Part shown: piece after piece, positions 50,617 through 60,393 of the stretch | Layout of the letters: each line of letters starts with the position of its first letter | Numbering within the stretch: the first letter of the stretch is position 1 | Assembly: GCF_020400585.1 (NCBI RefSeq) | Contig: NZ_JAINVF010000003.1 | Location: forward strand, 248,001-312,000 | DNA: 64,000 bases | Origin: Streptomyces sp. NK08204 | GTDB taxonomy: Bacteria; Actinomycetota; Actinomycetes; Streptomycetales; Streptomycetaceae | Direction of reading: 5' to 3' | Program-made: the position numbers and the translations under genes | The notes under the pieces: model-generated | Databases searched by the model: none | What the model was told of the DNA's origin: nothing | The model's input: the letters and a program-made list of their open reading frames with translations, nothing else

Positions 50617-51801
50617 ATGCCGTTGACCCCCGAGGACGTGCGGAACAAGCAGTTCACGACCGTCCGCCTCCGAGAAGGCTATGACGAGGACGAGGTCGAT
50701 GCCTTCCTCGACGAGGTCGAAGCCGAACTGACCCGTCTGCTCCGCGAGAACGAGGACCTGCGCGCCAAGCTGGCCGCGGCCACGCGCGCCGCTGCCCAGA
50801 ACCAGCAGAACATGCGCAAGGGGCCGGAGCCGCAGGACCAGCAGCAGGGCGTGCCTCAGCAGGGGATGCGAGGACCCGGCGCGCCGGTGCCCGCCGGCAT
50901 ATCGGGCCCGCCGCAGCAGCAGATGGGCGGCCCCATGGGAGGCCCGCCCCAGCTGCCGAGCGGTGCCCCGCAGCTGCCCGCCGGCCCCGGCGGTCAGGGC
51001 GGTCCGCAGGGTCCCGGCCCGATGGGTCAGGGTCCGATGGGTCAGGGTCCGATGGGTCAGGGTCCGATGGGCCAGGGTCCGATGGGGCAAGGGCCTATGG
51101 GTCAGGGCCCGATGGGCGGCCAGCCGCCCATGCAGCAGCCGATGGGCGGTCCGATGGGCGGCCCCATGGGCGGTCCGATGGGCGGCCCCGGTCAGGGCCC
51201 GGGTGGCGACAGCGCCGCCCGAGTCCTCTCGCTGGCCCAGCAGACCGCCGACCAGGCGATCGCCGAGGCCCGCTCCGAGGCCAACAAGATCGTCGGCGAG
51301 GCACGCAGCCGCGCCGAGGGTCTGGAGCGTGACGCCCGCGCCAAGGCCGACGCGCTGGAGCGGGACGCGCAGGAGAAGCACCGCGTCGCGATGGGCTCCC
51401 TGGAGTCCGCCCGCGCCACGCTGGAGCGCAAGGTCGAGGACCTGCGCGGCTTCGAGCGCGAGTACCGCACCCGTCTGAAGTCGTACCTGGAGTCGCAGCT
51501 GCGCCAGCTGGAGACCCAGGCCGACGACTCCCTGGCCCCGCCGCGTACCCCGGCGACGGCCTCCCTCCCGCCGTCCCCGGCGCCCTCCATGGCCCCGGCC
51601 GGCGCGAGCGCCCCGTCCTACGGTGGCAACCAGACGATGGGTGGTGCCCCCGCTCCGTCCGCGCCGTCCTACGGCGGTCAGCAGCAGATGACCCCTGCCA
51701 TGACCCAGCCCATGGCCCCGGTCCGTCCGCAGGGGCCGGCCCCGATGGGTCAGGCGCCCTCGCCGATGCGTGGGTTCCTGATCGACGAGGACGACAACTG
51801 A
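50617..51801 (+). CDS. divIVA: Polar growth determinant DivIVA (Wag31 type)
   Basis: Coiled-coil scaffold that marks hyphal tips and recruits wall synthesis; essential in Streptomyces. It has 394 residues. The N-terminal membrane-binding segment is [39 protein letters not shown] short coiled coil precedes a Gly/Met/Pro/Gln linker with seven GPMGQ pentapeptides and further GPMGG units. The long second coiled coil ([52 protein letters not shown]...) and a disordered tail with a repeated SYGG(N/Q)Q motif follow. Preceded by GAGGTGAAGAG; ends at a strong terminator. Confidence 0.96.
   Translation: MPLTPEDVRNKQFTTVRLREGYDEDEVDAFLDEVEAELTRLLRENEDLRAKLAAATRAAAQNQQNMRKGPEPQDQQQGVPQQGMRGPGAPVPAGISGPPQQQMGGPMGGPPQLPSGAPQLPAGPGGQGGPQGPGPMGQGPMGQGPMGQGPMGQGPMGQGPMGQGPMGGQPPMQQPMGGPMGGPMGGPMGGPGQGPGGDSAARVLSLAQQTADQAIAEARSEANKIVGEARSRAEGLERDARAKADALERDAQEKHRVAMGSLESARATLERKVEDLRGFEREYRTRLKSYLESQLRQLETQADDSLAPPRTPATASLPPSPAPSMAPAGASAPSYGGNQTMGGAPAPSAPSYGGQQQMTPAMTQPMAPVRPQGPAPMGQAPSPMRGFLIDEDDN
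51016..51120 (+). repeat. Seven 15-bp tandem repeats in divIVA
   Basis: Each unit encodes Gly-Pro-Met-Gly-Gln (last unit Gly-Gly). Four of the units (51016-51075) differ by only one or two bases, suggesting recent copying. The following GPMGG run (to about 51190) is related. Confidence 0.9.
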
Positions 51802-51844
51802 CGGGCCGCGGACACTAGTACGACAACGGCGTCGGCAGCGTTCA

Positions 51845-51885
51845 GGGCGGGACCCCGGACTTCGGTCCGGGGTCCCGCCCTTTTT
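51845..51885 (+). terminator. Rho-independent terminator of the dcw cluster
   Basis: 16-bp perfect stem (51845-51860 with 51865-51880), TTCG tetraloop and five T residues: a textbook terminator, rare in this GC-rich window. Confidence 0.95.
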
Positions 51886-51929
51886 ACGCGCGTTGCGTGG
51901 GGGACTTGTGTGTCCGGTGGGGCTTGTGC

Positions 51930-52013
51930 GGAAGGGCCCGGCCTCCCACGTGCCGGACGTGGGAGGCCGGGCCCTTCCGTGAACGGCCGGACGGCTGGCC
52001 GGCCGTCCGGCCG
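51930..52013 (-). terminator. Double hairpin terminating ileS
   Basis: Two inverted repeats just beyond the ileS stop: 51984-51994 with 52003-52013 (11 bp), and 51930-51950 with 51958-51978 (21 bp perfect, 7-nt loop). The second could also back up the divIVA terminator. Confidence 0.8.
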
Positions 52014-52018
52014 AACCG

Positions 52019-55000
52019 TCAAGCGGTCGGCGCCTGTGCCTTGTGCAGCCGGAACGTCAGCGACAGTCCCTCGTCGACGAAGGCGTCGCCGTACGTGCCG
52101 TCCGCCTCGCCCTGGCCGAAGTCGGTCGACAGGACCTCCTCGGCGATCAGTTCGGCGTGCTCGGTGAGGGCCGCGATGACCGCCGGGTCCGTGGAGGTCC
52201 AGCGCAGGGCGATCCGGTCGGCGACGTCCAGGCCGCTGTTCTTGCGGGCCTCCTGGATCAGCCGGATCGCGTCACGGGCCAGGCCCGCCTGCCGCAGCTC
52301 CTCCGTGATCTCCAGGTCCAGGGCGACCGTGGCACCGGAGTCGGAGGCCACCGACCAGCCCTCGCGCGGGGTTTCCGTGATGATCACCTCGTCGGGGGCG
52401 AGAGTGACCGTCTCGCCGTCGACCTCCACAGAGGCGGTGCCCTCGCGCAGCGCCAGGGACAGAGCCGCCGCGTCCGCGCCGGCGATGGCCTTCGCCACGT
52501 CCTGCACCCGCTTGCCGAAACGCTTGCCAAGGGCGCGGAAGTTGGCCTTGGCGGTGGTGTCCACCAGGGAGCCGCCGACCTCGGAGAGCGACGCCAGGGA
52601 GCTGACGTTCAACTCCTCGGTGATCTGGGCGTGCAGCTCGGTGTCGAGGGACTCGAAACCGGTCGCCGCGATCAGCGCCCGGGCCAGCGGCTGGCGCGTC
52701 TTGACACCCGACTCGGCGCGCGTGGCACGGCCCAGCTCCACCAGCCGGCGGACCAGGACCATCTGGTTGGACAGCTCCGGGTCGATGGCGGAGAGATCCG
52801 CCGCGGGCCACGCGGCCAGGTGGACGGACTCCGGGGCACCCGGGGTCACCGGCACGATCAGGTCCTGCCACACCCGCTCGGTGATGAACGGGGTGATCGG
52901 GGCCATCAGCTTGGTGACCGTCTCCAGCACCTCGTGCAGGGTGCGCAGTGCGGCCTTCTCGCCCTGCCAGAAGCGGCGGCGCGAACGGCGGACGTACCAG
53001 TTGGACAGGTCGTCGACGAACGCGGACAGCAGCTTGCCGGCGCGCTGGGTGTCGTACGCCTCCAGTGCCTGCGTGACCTGGTCGGTGAGGGCGTGCAGTT
53101 CGGACAGCAGCCAGCGGTCCAGCACCGGTCGCTCGGCCGGGGCCGGGTCCGCCGCCGACGGCGCCCAGTTCGACGTACGGGCGTACAGCGCCTGGAAGGC
53201 GACCGTGTTCCAGTAGGTCAGCAGGGTCTTGCGGACGACTTCCTGGATGGTGCCGTGGCCGACCCGGCGGGCCGCCCAAGGGGAACCGCCGGCCGCCATG
53301 AACCAGCGCACGGCGTCCGCGCCGTGCTGGTCCATCAGCGGGATCGGCTGCAGGATGTTGCCCAGGTGCTTGGACATCTTGCGGCCGTCCTCGGCGAGGA
53401 TGTGGCCCAGGCAGACGACGTTCTCGTACGACGACCTGTCGAAGACGAGCGTGCCGACGGCCATGAGGGTGTAGAACCAGCCGCGGGTCTGGTCGATCGC
53501 CTCGGAGATGAACTGCGCCGGGTACCGGCTCTCGAACAGCTCCTTGTTCTTGTACGGGTAGCCCCACTGCGCGAACGGCATCGAGCCCGAGTCGTACCAG
53601 GCGTCGATGACCTCCGGCACGCGCGTGGCGGTCTTGCCGCAGCCCTCGTGACCGCAGGCGAAGGTGACCTCGTCGATGAACGGGCGGTGCGGGTCGAGGC
53701 CCGACTGGTCGGTGCCGGTCAGCTCGGTCAGCTCCGCGCGGGAGCCGACGCAGGTGAGGTGGTCGTCCTCGCAGCGCCAGATCGGCAGCGGGGTGCCCCA
53801 GTAGCGGTTGCGGGACAGCGCCCAGTCGATGTTGTTGTTCAGCCAGTCGCCGAAGCGGCCGTGCTTGACCGTCTCCGGGTACCAGTTGGTCTTCTCGTTC
53901 TCCTGGATCAGACGGTCCTTGACGGCCGTCGTACGGATGTACCAGGAGGGCTGCGCGTAGTAGAGCAGCGCGGTGTGGCAGCGCCAGCAGTGCGGGTAGC
54001 TGTGCTCGTACGGCAGGTGCCTGAACAGCAGGCCGCGGTCCTTGAGGTCCTCGGTGAGCTTTTCGTCGGCCTTCTTGAAGAAGACGCCGCCGACCAGCGG
54101 CGTGTCCTCCTCGAAGGTGCCGTCCGGGCGGACCGGGTTGACCACGGGCAGGCCGTAGGCGCGGCAGACCTTGAGGTCGTCCTCACCGAAGGCGGGGGAC
54201 TGGTGGACCAGACCCGTACCGTCCTCGGTGGTCACGTACTCGGCGTTGACGACGAAGTGCGCCTCGGCGGCCTCGGCGGGGAACTCCACCAGCTCGAACG
54301 GCCGCTGGTAGGTCCAGCGCTCCATCTCGGCACCGGTGAAGGTCTGGCCGGTGGTCTCCCAGCCCTCACCGAGTGCCTTGGCGAGAAGCGGCTCGGCGAC
54401 GACGATCTTCTCCTCGCCGTCGGTCGCGACGACGTAGGTGACCTCGGGGTGCGCGGCGACCGCCGTGTTGGACACCAGGGTCCAGGGGGTGGTCGTCCAC
54501 ACCAGGAGCGCGGCCTCGCCGGCGAGCGGACCGGAGGTGAGCGGGAAGCGGACGTACACGGACGGGTCGACGACCGTCTCGTAGCCCTGCGCCAGCTCGT
54601 GGTCGGACAGGCCGGTGCCGCAGCGCGGGCACCAGGGGGCGACGCGGTGGTCCTGGACCAGCAGGCGCTTGTTGAAGATCTCCTTCAGCGACCACCAGAC
54701 CGACTCCACGTACTCGGGGTCCATGGTCCGGTAGGCGTCGTCCAGGTCGACCCAGTAGCCCATGCGGGTCGTCAGCTCGGCGAAGGCGTCGGTGTGCCGG
54801 GTCACGGACTCGCGGCACTTGGCGTTGAACTCGGCGATGCCGTATGCCTCGATGTCCTGCTTGCCGGAGAAGCCCAGCTCCTTCTCGACGGCCAGCTCGA
54901 CCGGCAGGCCGTGGCAGTCCCAGCCGGCCTTGCGGGCCACGTGGTAGCCGCGCATGGTGCGGAAGCGGGGGAAGACGTCCTTGAAGACGCGGGCCTCGAT

Positions 55001-55186
55001 GTGGTGGGCGCCGGGCATGCCGTTGGCGGTGGGCGGGCCCTCGTAGAACACCCACTCGGGGCGGCCCTCGGACTGCTCCAGGCTCTTGGCGAAGATCTTC
55101 TGTTCGCGCCAGAAGTCGAGCACGGCGTGCTCAAGAGCGGGCAGGTCGACCTGGGCGGGCACCTGGCGGTACGTCGGCGCTGTCAT
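52019..55186 (-). CDS. ileS: Isoleucyl-tRNA synthetase
   Basis: Class I synthetase charging tRNA-Ile; 1055 residues. The HIGH-equivalent motif is GMPGAHHIE (56-64), followed by the large CP1 editing domain (LVWTTTPWTLVSNTAV). KMSKH near residue 600 (GRKMSKHLGNI) is the second ATP motif. The anticodon domain (LDRWLLSELHALTDQVTQALEAYDTQRAG) and a C-terminal extension follow. The sequence is of the eukaryote-like IleRS type found in actinobacteria. ATG 55186 lies under a T-box leader. In an older view ileS ends the division region next to divIVA. Confidence 0.96.
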   Translation of the reverse strand: MTAPTYRQVPAQVDLPALEHAVLDFWREQKIFAKSLEQSEGRPEWVFYEGPPTANGMPGAHHIEARVFKDVFPRFRTMRGYHVARKAGWDCHGLPVELAVEKELGFSGKQDIEAYGIAEFNAKCRESVTRHTDAFAELTTRMGYWVDLDDAYRTMDPEYVESVWWSLKEIFNKRLLVQDHRVAPWCPRCGTGLSDHELAQGYETVVDPSVYVRFPLTSGPLAGEAALLVWTTTPWTLVSNTAVAAHPEVTYVVATDGEEKIVVAEPLLAKALGEGWETTGQTFTGAEMERWTYQRPFELVEFPAEAAEAHFVVNAEYVTTEDGTGLVHQSPAFGEDDLKVCRAYGLPVVNPVRPDGTFEEDTPLVGGVFFKKADEKLTEDLKDRGLLFRHLPYEHSYPHCWRCHTALLYYAQPSWYIRTTAVKDRLIQENEKTNWYPETVKHGRFGDWLNNNIDWALSRNRYWGTPLPIWRCEDDHLTCVGSRAELTELTGTDQSGLDPHRPFIDEVTFACGHEGCGKTATRVPEVIDAWYDSGSMPFAQWGYPYKNKELFESRYPAQFISEAIDQTRGWFYTLMAVGTLVFDRSSYENVVCLGHILAEDGRKMSKHLGNILQPIPLMDQHGADAVRWFMAAGGSPWAARRVGHGTIQEVVRKTLLTYWNTVAFQALYARTSNWAPSAADPAPAERPVLDRWLLSELHALTDQVTQALEAYDTQRAGKLLSAFVDDLSNWYVRRSRRRFWQGEKAALRTLHEVLETVTKLMAPITPFITERVWQDLIVPVTPGAPESVHLAAWPAADLSAIDPELSNQMVLVRRLVELGRATRAESGVKTRQPLARALIAATGFESLDTELHAQITEELNVSSLASLSEVGGSLVDTTAKANFRALGKRFGKRVQDVAKAIAGADAAALSLALREGTASVEVDGETVTLAPDEVIITETPREGWSVASDSGATVALDLEITEELRQAGLARDAIRLIQEARKNSGLDVADRIALRWTSTDPAVIAALTEHAELIAEEVLSTDFGQGEADGTYGDAFVDEGLSLTFRLHKAQAPTA

Positions 55187-55492
55187 CTGCGAGCATCCTC
55201 CAACGGACTTGCTGCCTTCCGTCGGAGGGACGAGAGCCTTCGATCCTGTCTACGCCGTCTGCGGCGCGCTCCCGCGGTACCACCCTCCTTGGCTCCCCGT
55301 CGCGCCGTACGCGCCGTGGAGCCCCCTCATTGGGATCGCGAAGCCGGTTCTACTCGCCGCGCCTCGCGGCTGCGGCTTTCTTCCGGCGGCTCCGGGGTGA
55401 TCTTCACGTCGCGCTCACCCCCGGGCTCACACCGTCCCCGGGTCGCTCTCGGCTGCGTACGCCGCTACTCGTCCCCATCCAAGCTTTTCGCT
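55187..55492 (-). promoter_or_regulatory. ileS T-box riboswitch, translational type
   Basis: The minus strand carries the T-box core AGGGTGGTACCGCG (55286-55273), which pairs with uncharged tRNA CCA. An ATC isoleucine specifier codon at 55401-55399 sits in a small stem-loop. A helix pairing CCTCCGACGG (55228-55219) with CCGTTGGAGG (55206-55197) hides the GGAGG ribosome site. There is no terminator with a T-run, so regulation is at translation, as known for actinobacterial ileS T-boxes with ultrashort stem I. A -10 TACACT lies at 55504-55499. Confidence 0.92.
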
Positions 55493-55709
55493 GCGCCCAG
55501 TGTACGGCGCCGCGCGGACAGCGGCCGACCGCTTTTCGGGGCATGGCGGCGCACGGCCCGGGAGCGGGCGGGATGACCCGAATGGCGAGGGGTCGGCCGG
55601 CGTGTCCGGGGAGGGCGACAGCGGCGGATTACCCGCCGGGGAGCTGGGCACAACCGATGCAGACCCGCTGCGCGGGGGTGCGGGCGGGCGAATCGGGCGG
55701 TGTGCCCCG

Positions 55710-55738
55710 TTGCCGCGGGACTCGAGTCGATTTATCGT
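55710..55738 (+). promoter_or_regulatory. Promoter of the DksA/TraR-type gene
   Basis: TTGCCG (55710-55715), 17-bp spacer, TATCGT (55733-55738), 50 bp before ATG 55788. Between 55505 and 55709 I see no gene. Confidence 0.5.
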
Positions 55739-55787
55739 CCCAGCACGATTCGCGTGCAAGATCACAATATGTGAAGGGGCCGCGGCG

Positions 55788-57251
55788 ATGGTGGCGAAGA
55801 AGTCCGCCGTACAGCAGTCGGTGACCGGCCGGTCCAGTGACCCGGCTCCCTCCGGCGATGCGGCTGCCTCCGGTGGCGGGGCCGAGGGAACAGGCGGGAA
55901 GAAGAGCACGCGGGGGGCGTCGGCAGCGCGGGCCGAACTCGTGGAGAGGGTGACCGGGGAGACCGTCGCGAGGCCTCCGGCGAAGAAGGAGGCGGACGGG
56001 GCGGCGCCCAGGACGCAGGCGGCTGCCCGGAAGGCCCCGAAGAAGGCCGCCGTCAACAGCGCCGTCAACAGCGCCGTCAACAGCGCCGCCCAGAGCGCCG
56101 CCCGGACAGCGGTCGCCGCCGAGGCGGCTGCCGAGGCGCAGGGCGGCCCGGGGAAGCCGGCCACTTCGACGAAGGCGGCCACCGCGAAGAAGGTGACCAT
56201 GGCGAAGAAGGCGGCCGGGAAGAAAGCCGCCGCCAGGACGGCGGCCACCGGTGGGACGGCCGTGACGGAGTCCGCCGCGAAGCGGGCGGCGGCTGAGCGG
56301 ATGACTGGCCCGAAGGCGGTGGTCAGGGACGCGGTGCCGAAGCGGACGGCGGCCCAGAAGGCGACGGCCCAGAAGACGACGGCCCAGAAGGCGACGGCCC
56401 AGAAGGCGACGGCCCAGAAGGAGACGCCCGCCGGGAAGGCGCGCCCCAAGGCGACGGTCGTCGGCGCGAGCGCCGCTGAGAAAGCGGACACTGAGACGAC
56501 GGCCGCCGGCATGCGGGCGGCTGAGAAAGCGGTCACCGAGACGGCGGTCACCGAGACGGCGGTCACCGAGACGACGGCCTCGGGCACGAGGGCCGCCGAG
56601 AAGACGGTCGCCAAGACGCCGGTCGGCGCAAGGAAGGTCGGTGAACCGATGGACGCCAAGACGGTCGGCGCCGAGGAGGCGGCTGCCGAGGGGGCCTCCA
56701 CGGGAGGAGCCGAGCAGAGCACGGCCAAGAAAGCGGGCGCGGCGCGGGCCGCGAAGCAGACGGGAGCGACGACAGTGGTTGCGAAGAAGACTCCTGGCAC
56801 GACCGCGGCAGCCGAGACCGGCGTTCCCAAGGCACGGGGCGGCGCGGCGGAGCCCGGCGAGCTGGCGGTGCGCCCGGGCGAGGACCCCTGGACCCTGGAA
56901 GAGGTCGAGGAGGCCCGTGCCGGGCTGCTGTCCGAGGGTGAACGGCTGCGGAACGAGATCAGCTCCTCCGAGCTGTCCCTCGCCGGCCTGATGCGGGAAT
57001 CCGGCGACGGCGCGGGCGACGACCAGGCCGACACGGGCGCCAAGAACATCACGCGCGAGCACGAGATGGCGCTGGCCGCCAACGCGCGCGAGACGCTGAC
57101 CCAGACCGAGCGGGCCCTGGAACGGCTGGACGCAGGCACCTACGGCCTGTGCGAGAACTGCGGCAACCCCATCGGCAAGGCACGCATGCAGGCATTCCCG
57201 CGGGCCACCCTGTGCGTGGAGTGCAAGCAGAAGCAGGAACGCCGCTCCTGA
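55788..57251 (+). CDS. TraR/DksA C4 zinc-finger protein with long Lys/Ala-rich N-terminus
   Basis: A protein of 487 residues. Residues 1-360 are low-complexity and very rich in Lys, Ala, Thr and Glu, with tandem motifs such as [30 protein letters not shown] and [13 protein letters not shown]. This composition resembles histone H1-like, DNA-binding tails. The last ~125 residues are a DksA-like module: coiled coil ([49 protein letters not shown]) and zinc finger CENC-X17-CVEC. Normal DksA/TraR proteins have 80-150 residues. ATG 55788 follows GAAGGGG. It may bind RNA polymerase via the zinc finger and nucleic acid via the tail (inference). Confidence 0.85.
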   Translation: MVAKKSAVQQSVTGRSSDPAPSGDAAASGGGAEGTGGKKSTRGASAARAELVERVTGETVARPPAKKEADGAAPRTQAAARKAPKKAAVNSAVNSAVNSAAQSAARTAVAAEAAAEAQGGPGKPATSTKAATAKKVTMAKKAAGKKAAARTAATGGTAVTESAAKRAAAERMTGPKAVVRDAVPKRTAAQKATAQKTTAQKATAQKATAQKETPAGKARPKATVVGASAAEKADTETTAAGMRAAEKAVTETAVTETAVTETTASGTRAAEKTVAKTPVGARKVGEPMDAKTVGAEEAAAEGASTGGAEQSTAKKAGAARAAKQTGATTVVAKKTPGTTAAAETGVPKARGGAAEPGELAVRPGEDPWTLEEVEEARAGLLSEGERLRNEISSSELSLAGLMRESGDGAGDDQADTGAKNITREHEMALAANARETLTQTERALERLDAGTYGLCENCGNPIGKARMQAFPRATLCVECKQKQERRS

Positions 57252-57318
57252 GCATGGGGGGCCGCCGGGGTGTGCCGTAGTCTCGTCATCAGTCAGGCAC
57301 CTAGGTTGAGGGACTCAC

Positions 57319-57906
57319 GTGGCAGAGGCGGAGCGCATCATCGATACGCCGGACACCCCGGACGGCAGCGACGAGCCGGCGGCGGCCGGGGAGCGGACCC
57401 CGCAGGGGCAGCGGACGGGGCGGGGCCGCCGTATCGCCGTGCTGTTCGCCGTGGCCGCGTTCGCGTACACCCTCGACCTGGTCAGCAAGATGCTCGTGGT
57501 CGCGAAGCTGGAGCGGCACGCGCCCATCCAGGTGATCGGGGACTGGCTGGAGCTGCACGCCCTGCGCAACCCGGGTGCCGCTTTCGGCTTCGGCGCGGCC
57601 TTCACGGTCATCTTCACCCTGATCGCGGCGGCCGTGATCGTGGTGATCATCCGGCTGGCCCGCAAGCTCTACAGCTTTCCCTGGGCGATCGCGCTGGGCC
57701 TGCTGCTCGGCGGGGCGCTCGGCAACCTCACCGACCGGATCTTCCGTTCGCCCGGCGTCTTCGAGGGCGAGGTGGTGGACTTCATCGCGCCGAAGGGCTT
57801 CGCGGTGTTCAACCTGGCCGACTCGGCGATCGTGTGCGGCGGCATCCTGATCGTGCTGTTGTCCTTCCGGGGCCTGGACCCGGACGGCACGGTCCACAAG
57901 GACTGA
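57319..57906 (+). CDS. lspA: Lipoprotein signal peptidase
   Basis: Membrane aspartyl protease that cleaves prolipoproteins after lipidation; 195 residues. Catalytic Asp139 (GNLTDRIF) and Asp168 (FNLADSAI), four membrane helices, and [10 protein letters not shown]. The first ~37 residues are a hydrophilic, disordered cytoplasmic extension. GTG 57319 follows GAGGGA. Confidence 0.95.
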   Translation: MAEAERIIDTPDTPDGSDEPAAAGERTPQGQRTGRGRRIAVLFAVAAFAYTLDLVSKMLVVAKLERHAPIQVIGDWLELHALRNPGAAFGFGAAFTVIFTLIAAAVIVVIIRLARKLYSFPWAIALGLLLGGALGNLTDRIFRSPGVFEGEVVDFIAPKGFAVFNLADSAIVCGGILIVLLSFRGLDPDGTVHKD

Positions 57907-57976
57907 GGCGGGGCGCTCGGGCCCGTTGTCCACAGGCACGTGCGGTGCCGTTCCACCCGTCCGGCATACTCGACGG

Positions 57977-58921
57977 GTGAGCACGATTCCCGAGATCCGT
58001 ACCCTGCCCGTGCCCGACGGCCTGGAGGGCGAGCGCGTGGACGCCGCCATCTCCCGCATGTTCGGCTTCTCCCGTACCAAGGCGGCGGAGCTTGCCGCCG
58101 CGGGCAAGGTCCAGGTCGACGGCGCGGTGGTCGGCAAGTCCGAGCGGGTGCGCGGCGGCGCCTGGCTCGAGGTCGAGATGCCGCAGGCGCCCGCACCCGT
58201 GCAGGTCGTCGCCGAACCCGTCGAAGGCATGGAGATCGTGCACGACGACGACGACGTGGTGGTGATCGTCAAGCCGGTCGGCGTCGCCGCGCACCCGAGC
58301 CCCGGCTGGACCGGCCCGACCGTGATCGGCGGTCTCGCCGCGGCCGGCTACCGGATCTCCACCTCCGGCGCCGCCGAGCGTCAGGGCATCGTGCACCGCC
58401 TGGACGTCGGCACGTCCGGCCTGATGGTGGTCGCCAAGTCCGAGTACGCGTACACGTCCCTCAAGCGCCAGTTCAAGGAGCGCACGGTGGACAAGCGCTA
58501 CCACACGCTGGTCCAGGGCCACCCGGACCCGACGAGCGGCACCATCGACGCGCCCATCGGCCGCCACCCGAACCACGACTACAAGTGGGCGGTCACGGCC
58601 GACGGCAAGCCCTCCGTCACCCACTACGACCTCATCGAGGCCTTCCGCGCCGCCTCCCTGCTCGACGTCAAGCTGGAGACCGGCCGCACCCATCAGATCC
58701 GCGTCCACATGGCCGCCCACCGCCACCCCTGCGTCGGCGACCTGACCTATGGCGCCGACCCGACCCTCGCCAGGCGGCTGCACCTGACCCGCCAGTGGCT
58801 GCACGCCGTCCGCCTCGGCTTCGAGCACCCCGGGGACGGGCAGTGGGTGGAGTTCGAGAGCGACTACCCCGAGGACCTTCAGCAGGCCCTCGACCAGGTC
58901 CGCGAGGAGACATGGGCCTGA
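57977..58921 (+). CDS. rluD: RluA/RluD-family pseudouridine synthase
   Basis: Converts uridines in 23S rRNA to pseudouridine; 314 residues. N-terminal S4 RNA-binding domain ([30 protein letters not shown]), catalytic HRLDVGTSG with Asp143, then [20 protein letters not shown] and [22 protein letters not shown] 57977 has CATACT six bases upstream, so it may be leaderless. It lies directly after lspA, as in many actinobacteria. Its 3' end overlaps the start of a decayed GNAT gene. Confidence 0.92.
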   Translation: MSTIPEIRTLPVPDGLEGERVDAAISRMFGFSRTKAAELAAAGKVQVDGAVVGKSERVRGGAWLEVEMPQAPAPVQVVAEPVEGMEIVHDDDDVVVIVKPVGVAAHPSPGWTGPTVIGGLAAAGYRISTSGAAERQGIVHRLDVGTSGLMVVAKSEYAYTSLKRQFKERTVDKRYHTLVQGHPDPTSGTIDAPIGRHPNHDYKWAVTADGKPSVTHYDLIEAFRAASLLDVKLETGRTHQIRVHMAAHRHPCVGDLTYGADPTLARRLHLTRQWLHAVRLGFEHPGDGQWVEFESDYPEDLQQALDQVREETWA

Positions 58922-59287
58922 GCGCGCCGTAGACCGCCCGGGTCGCCGAGGACCCAGCCGACCGCGAGGCCTGCTGCGCGGTCCGCAAGGACGTGTTCGT
59001 CGTCGAGCAGGGCGTCCCGCAGGAGATCGAGGACGAAGCGTACGACGCCGCGGCCGTGCGCATGCCGGTCGTCCGGGAGGACGGCGTTCCGCCAGGTGCC
59101 GGACGCCTGCTGCACGGCGACTCCTCGTCTTCATCACCTTCGCGGTGATCGTCGCCACGCTGGTGCTCCAGGGGCTGACGCCGCCGTGGCGGCGGGAGGC
59201 ACACCGCCGGCGCGCAGGGAACCCGGCGCCGACCCGCAGATCGTGGACCGGGTACTCCGGCACCTGGACGTGCGCAGCCTGCGGTGA
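58912..59287 (+). pseudogene. Chimeric remnant: GNAT acetyltransferase 5' part fused to Na+/H+ antiporter 3' parts
   Basis: ATG 58912, with GAGGAGA upstream and overlapping the rluD end, opens a GNAT frame stopped at once by TAG (58930-58932). Beyond it the same frame reads a clear GNAT N-terminus (RVAEDPADREACCAVRKDVFVVEQGVPQEIED ... GRLLHGD) to about 59121. There the homology switches to a last membrane helix typical of CPA1 antiporters (LLVFITFAVIVATLVLQGLTPPW, from 59121). In another frame an antiporter-like tail DPQIVDRVLRHLDVRSLR ends at 59287. A deletion joined two neighbouring genes, then frameshifts followed. Confidence 0.7.
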
Positions 59288-59305
59288 GGACGGCCCCCAG
59301 GGGCC

Positions 59306-60349
59306 TCAGCCGCGCGGTGGCGGGATCGCGTCCCCCGTATTGACCCGGGGGAGGGCGTACGGGTGTTCGGCGCACAGCCACTTGATCATCTGTTCGCGGA
59401 CCGTGACGCGGACCGTCCAGATGTCGTCCGAGTCCTTGGCGGTGACCAGGGCCCTCACCTGGATCGTGTTGGGCGTGGAGTCGGTGACGGCCAGGCTGTA
59501 GGCGCGCCCGTCCCAGGCCGGGCACTCGCGCAGGATGTCCTGAAGCCGCCCGCGCATCGCCTCTATCGGCGCGGTGTGGTCGACGTGCCAGTAGACGGTG
59601 CCGGTCATCTCCGGGGTGCCCCGCGACCAGTTCTCGAAGGGCTTGGAGGTGAAGTACGACACCGGCATGGTGATCCGGCGCTCGTCCCAGGTCCGCACGG
59701 TCAGGAAGGTGAGGGTGATCTCCTCGACCGTGCCCCACTCGCCGTCCACCACGACCGTGTCGCCGAGCCGCACCATGTCACCGAAGGCGATCTGGAGTCC
59801 CGCGAACAGGTTGGCGAGGGTCGACTGGGCGGCGACACCGGCGACGATGCCGAGAATGCCGGCCGAGGCCAGCAGCGAGGCACCGGCCGCGCGCATCGCC
59901 GGGAACGTCAGCAGCATCGCGGCCACCGCCAGCACACCCACGACCGCCGACACCACGCGCATGATCAGCGACACCTGGGTGCGTACCCGGCGGACGCGGG
60001 CCGGGTCACGGTGGTGGCGCGCGTAGCGGGTGTACGACGTCTCGACGACCGCGGAGGCGATCCGGACCACCAGCCAGGCCGCCGCCCCGATCAGCACCAG
60101 GGTCAGCGTCCGGCCGACGCCCACCCGGTGCTCCTGGAGGAGTTGCGCCTGGTCGTAGGAGCCTCTGAGCAGGGCCGCGCACAGCACGGTCTGGTACGGG
60201 ACGCGGGCGCGGCGCAGCAGGTCCCACAGGGGCGTCTCGCTGTGCCGGGCGTCGGCCTTGCGCAGCAGCAGGTCCGTGGCCCAGCCGATGAGCGCGGTCA
60301 GGACCACGGACCCGCCGACGACTGTCAGAGGGCGGAGTACGGTCTCCAT
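59306..60349 (-). CDS. MscS-family mechanosensitive channel
   Basis: A membrane protein of 347 residues. Four or five helices (VVGGSVVLTALIGWATDLLL, LTLVLIGAAAWLVVRIA, SLIMRVVSAVVGVLAVAAMLL) precede the pore helix ASLLASAGILGIVAGVAAQSTLANLFAGLQIAFGDMVRLGD and the beta domain DTVVVDGEWGTVEEITLTFLTVRTWDERRITMPVSYF. A cytoplasmic C-terminus follows. ATG 60349 is chosen; a TTG at 60367 would add six residues. Probably releases solutes on osmotic down-shock. Confidence 0.9.
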   Translation of the reverse strand: METVLRPLTVVGGSVVLTALIGWATDLLLRKADARHSETPLWDLLRRARVPYQTVLCAALLRGSYDQAQLLQEHRVGVGRTLTLVLIGAAAWLVVRIASAVVETSYTRYARHHRDPARVRRVRTQVSLIMRVVSAVVGVLAVAAMLLTFPAMRAAGASLLASAGILGIVAGVAAQSTLANLFAGLQIAFGDMVRLGDTVVVDGEWGTVEEITLTFLTVRTWDERRITMPVSYFTSKPFENWSRGTPEMTGTVYWHVDHTAPIEAMRGRLQDILRECPAWDGRAYSLAVTDSTPNTIQVRALVTAKDSDDIWTVRVTVREQMIKWLCAEHPYALPRVNTGDAIPPPRG

Positions 60350-60393
60350 GCCTGAGAAAGTAACCAAGAACGGGCGGCTGGCACCATGGCCTC

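Noticed and set aside
52043..55576. Very long plus-strand open frame of about 1,180 codons
   Set aside because: It is antisense to ileS, has no recognizable domain and an Arg/Gly/Asp-rich composition caused by GC-biased third positions of the real gene.
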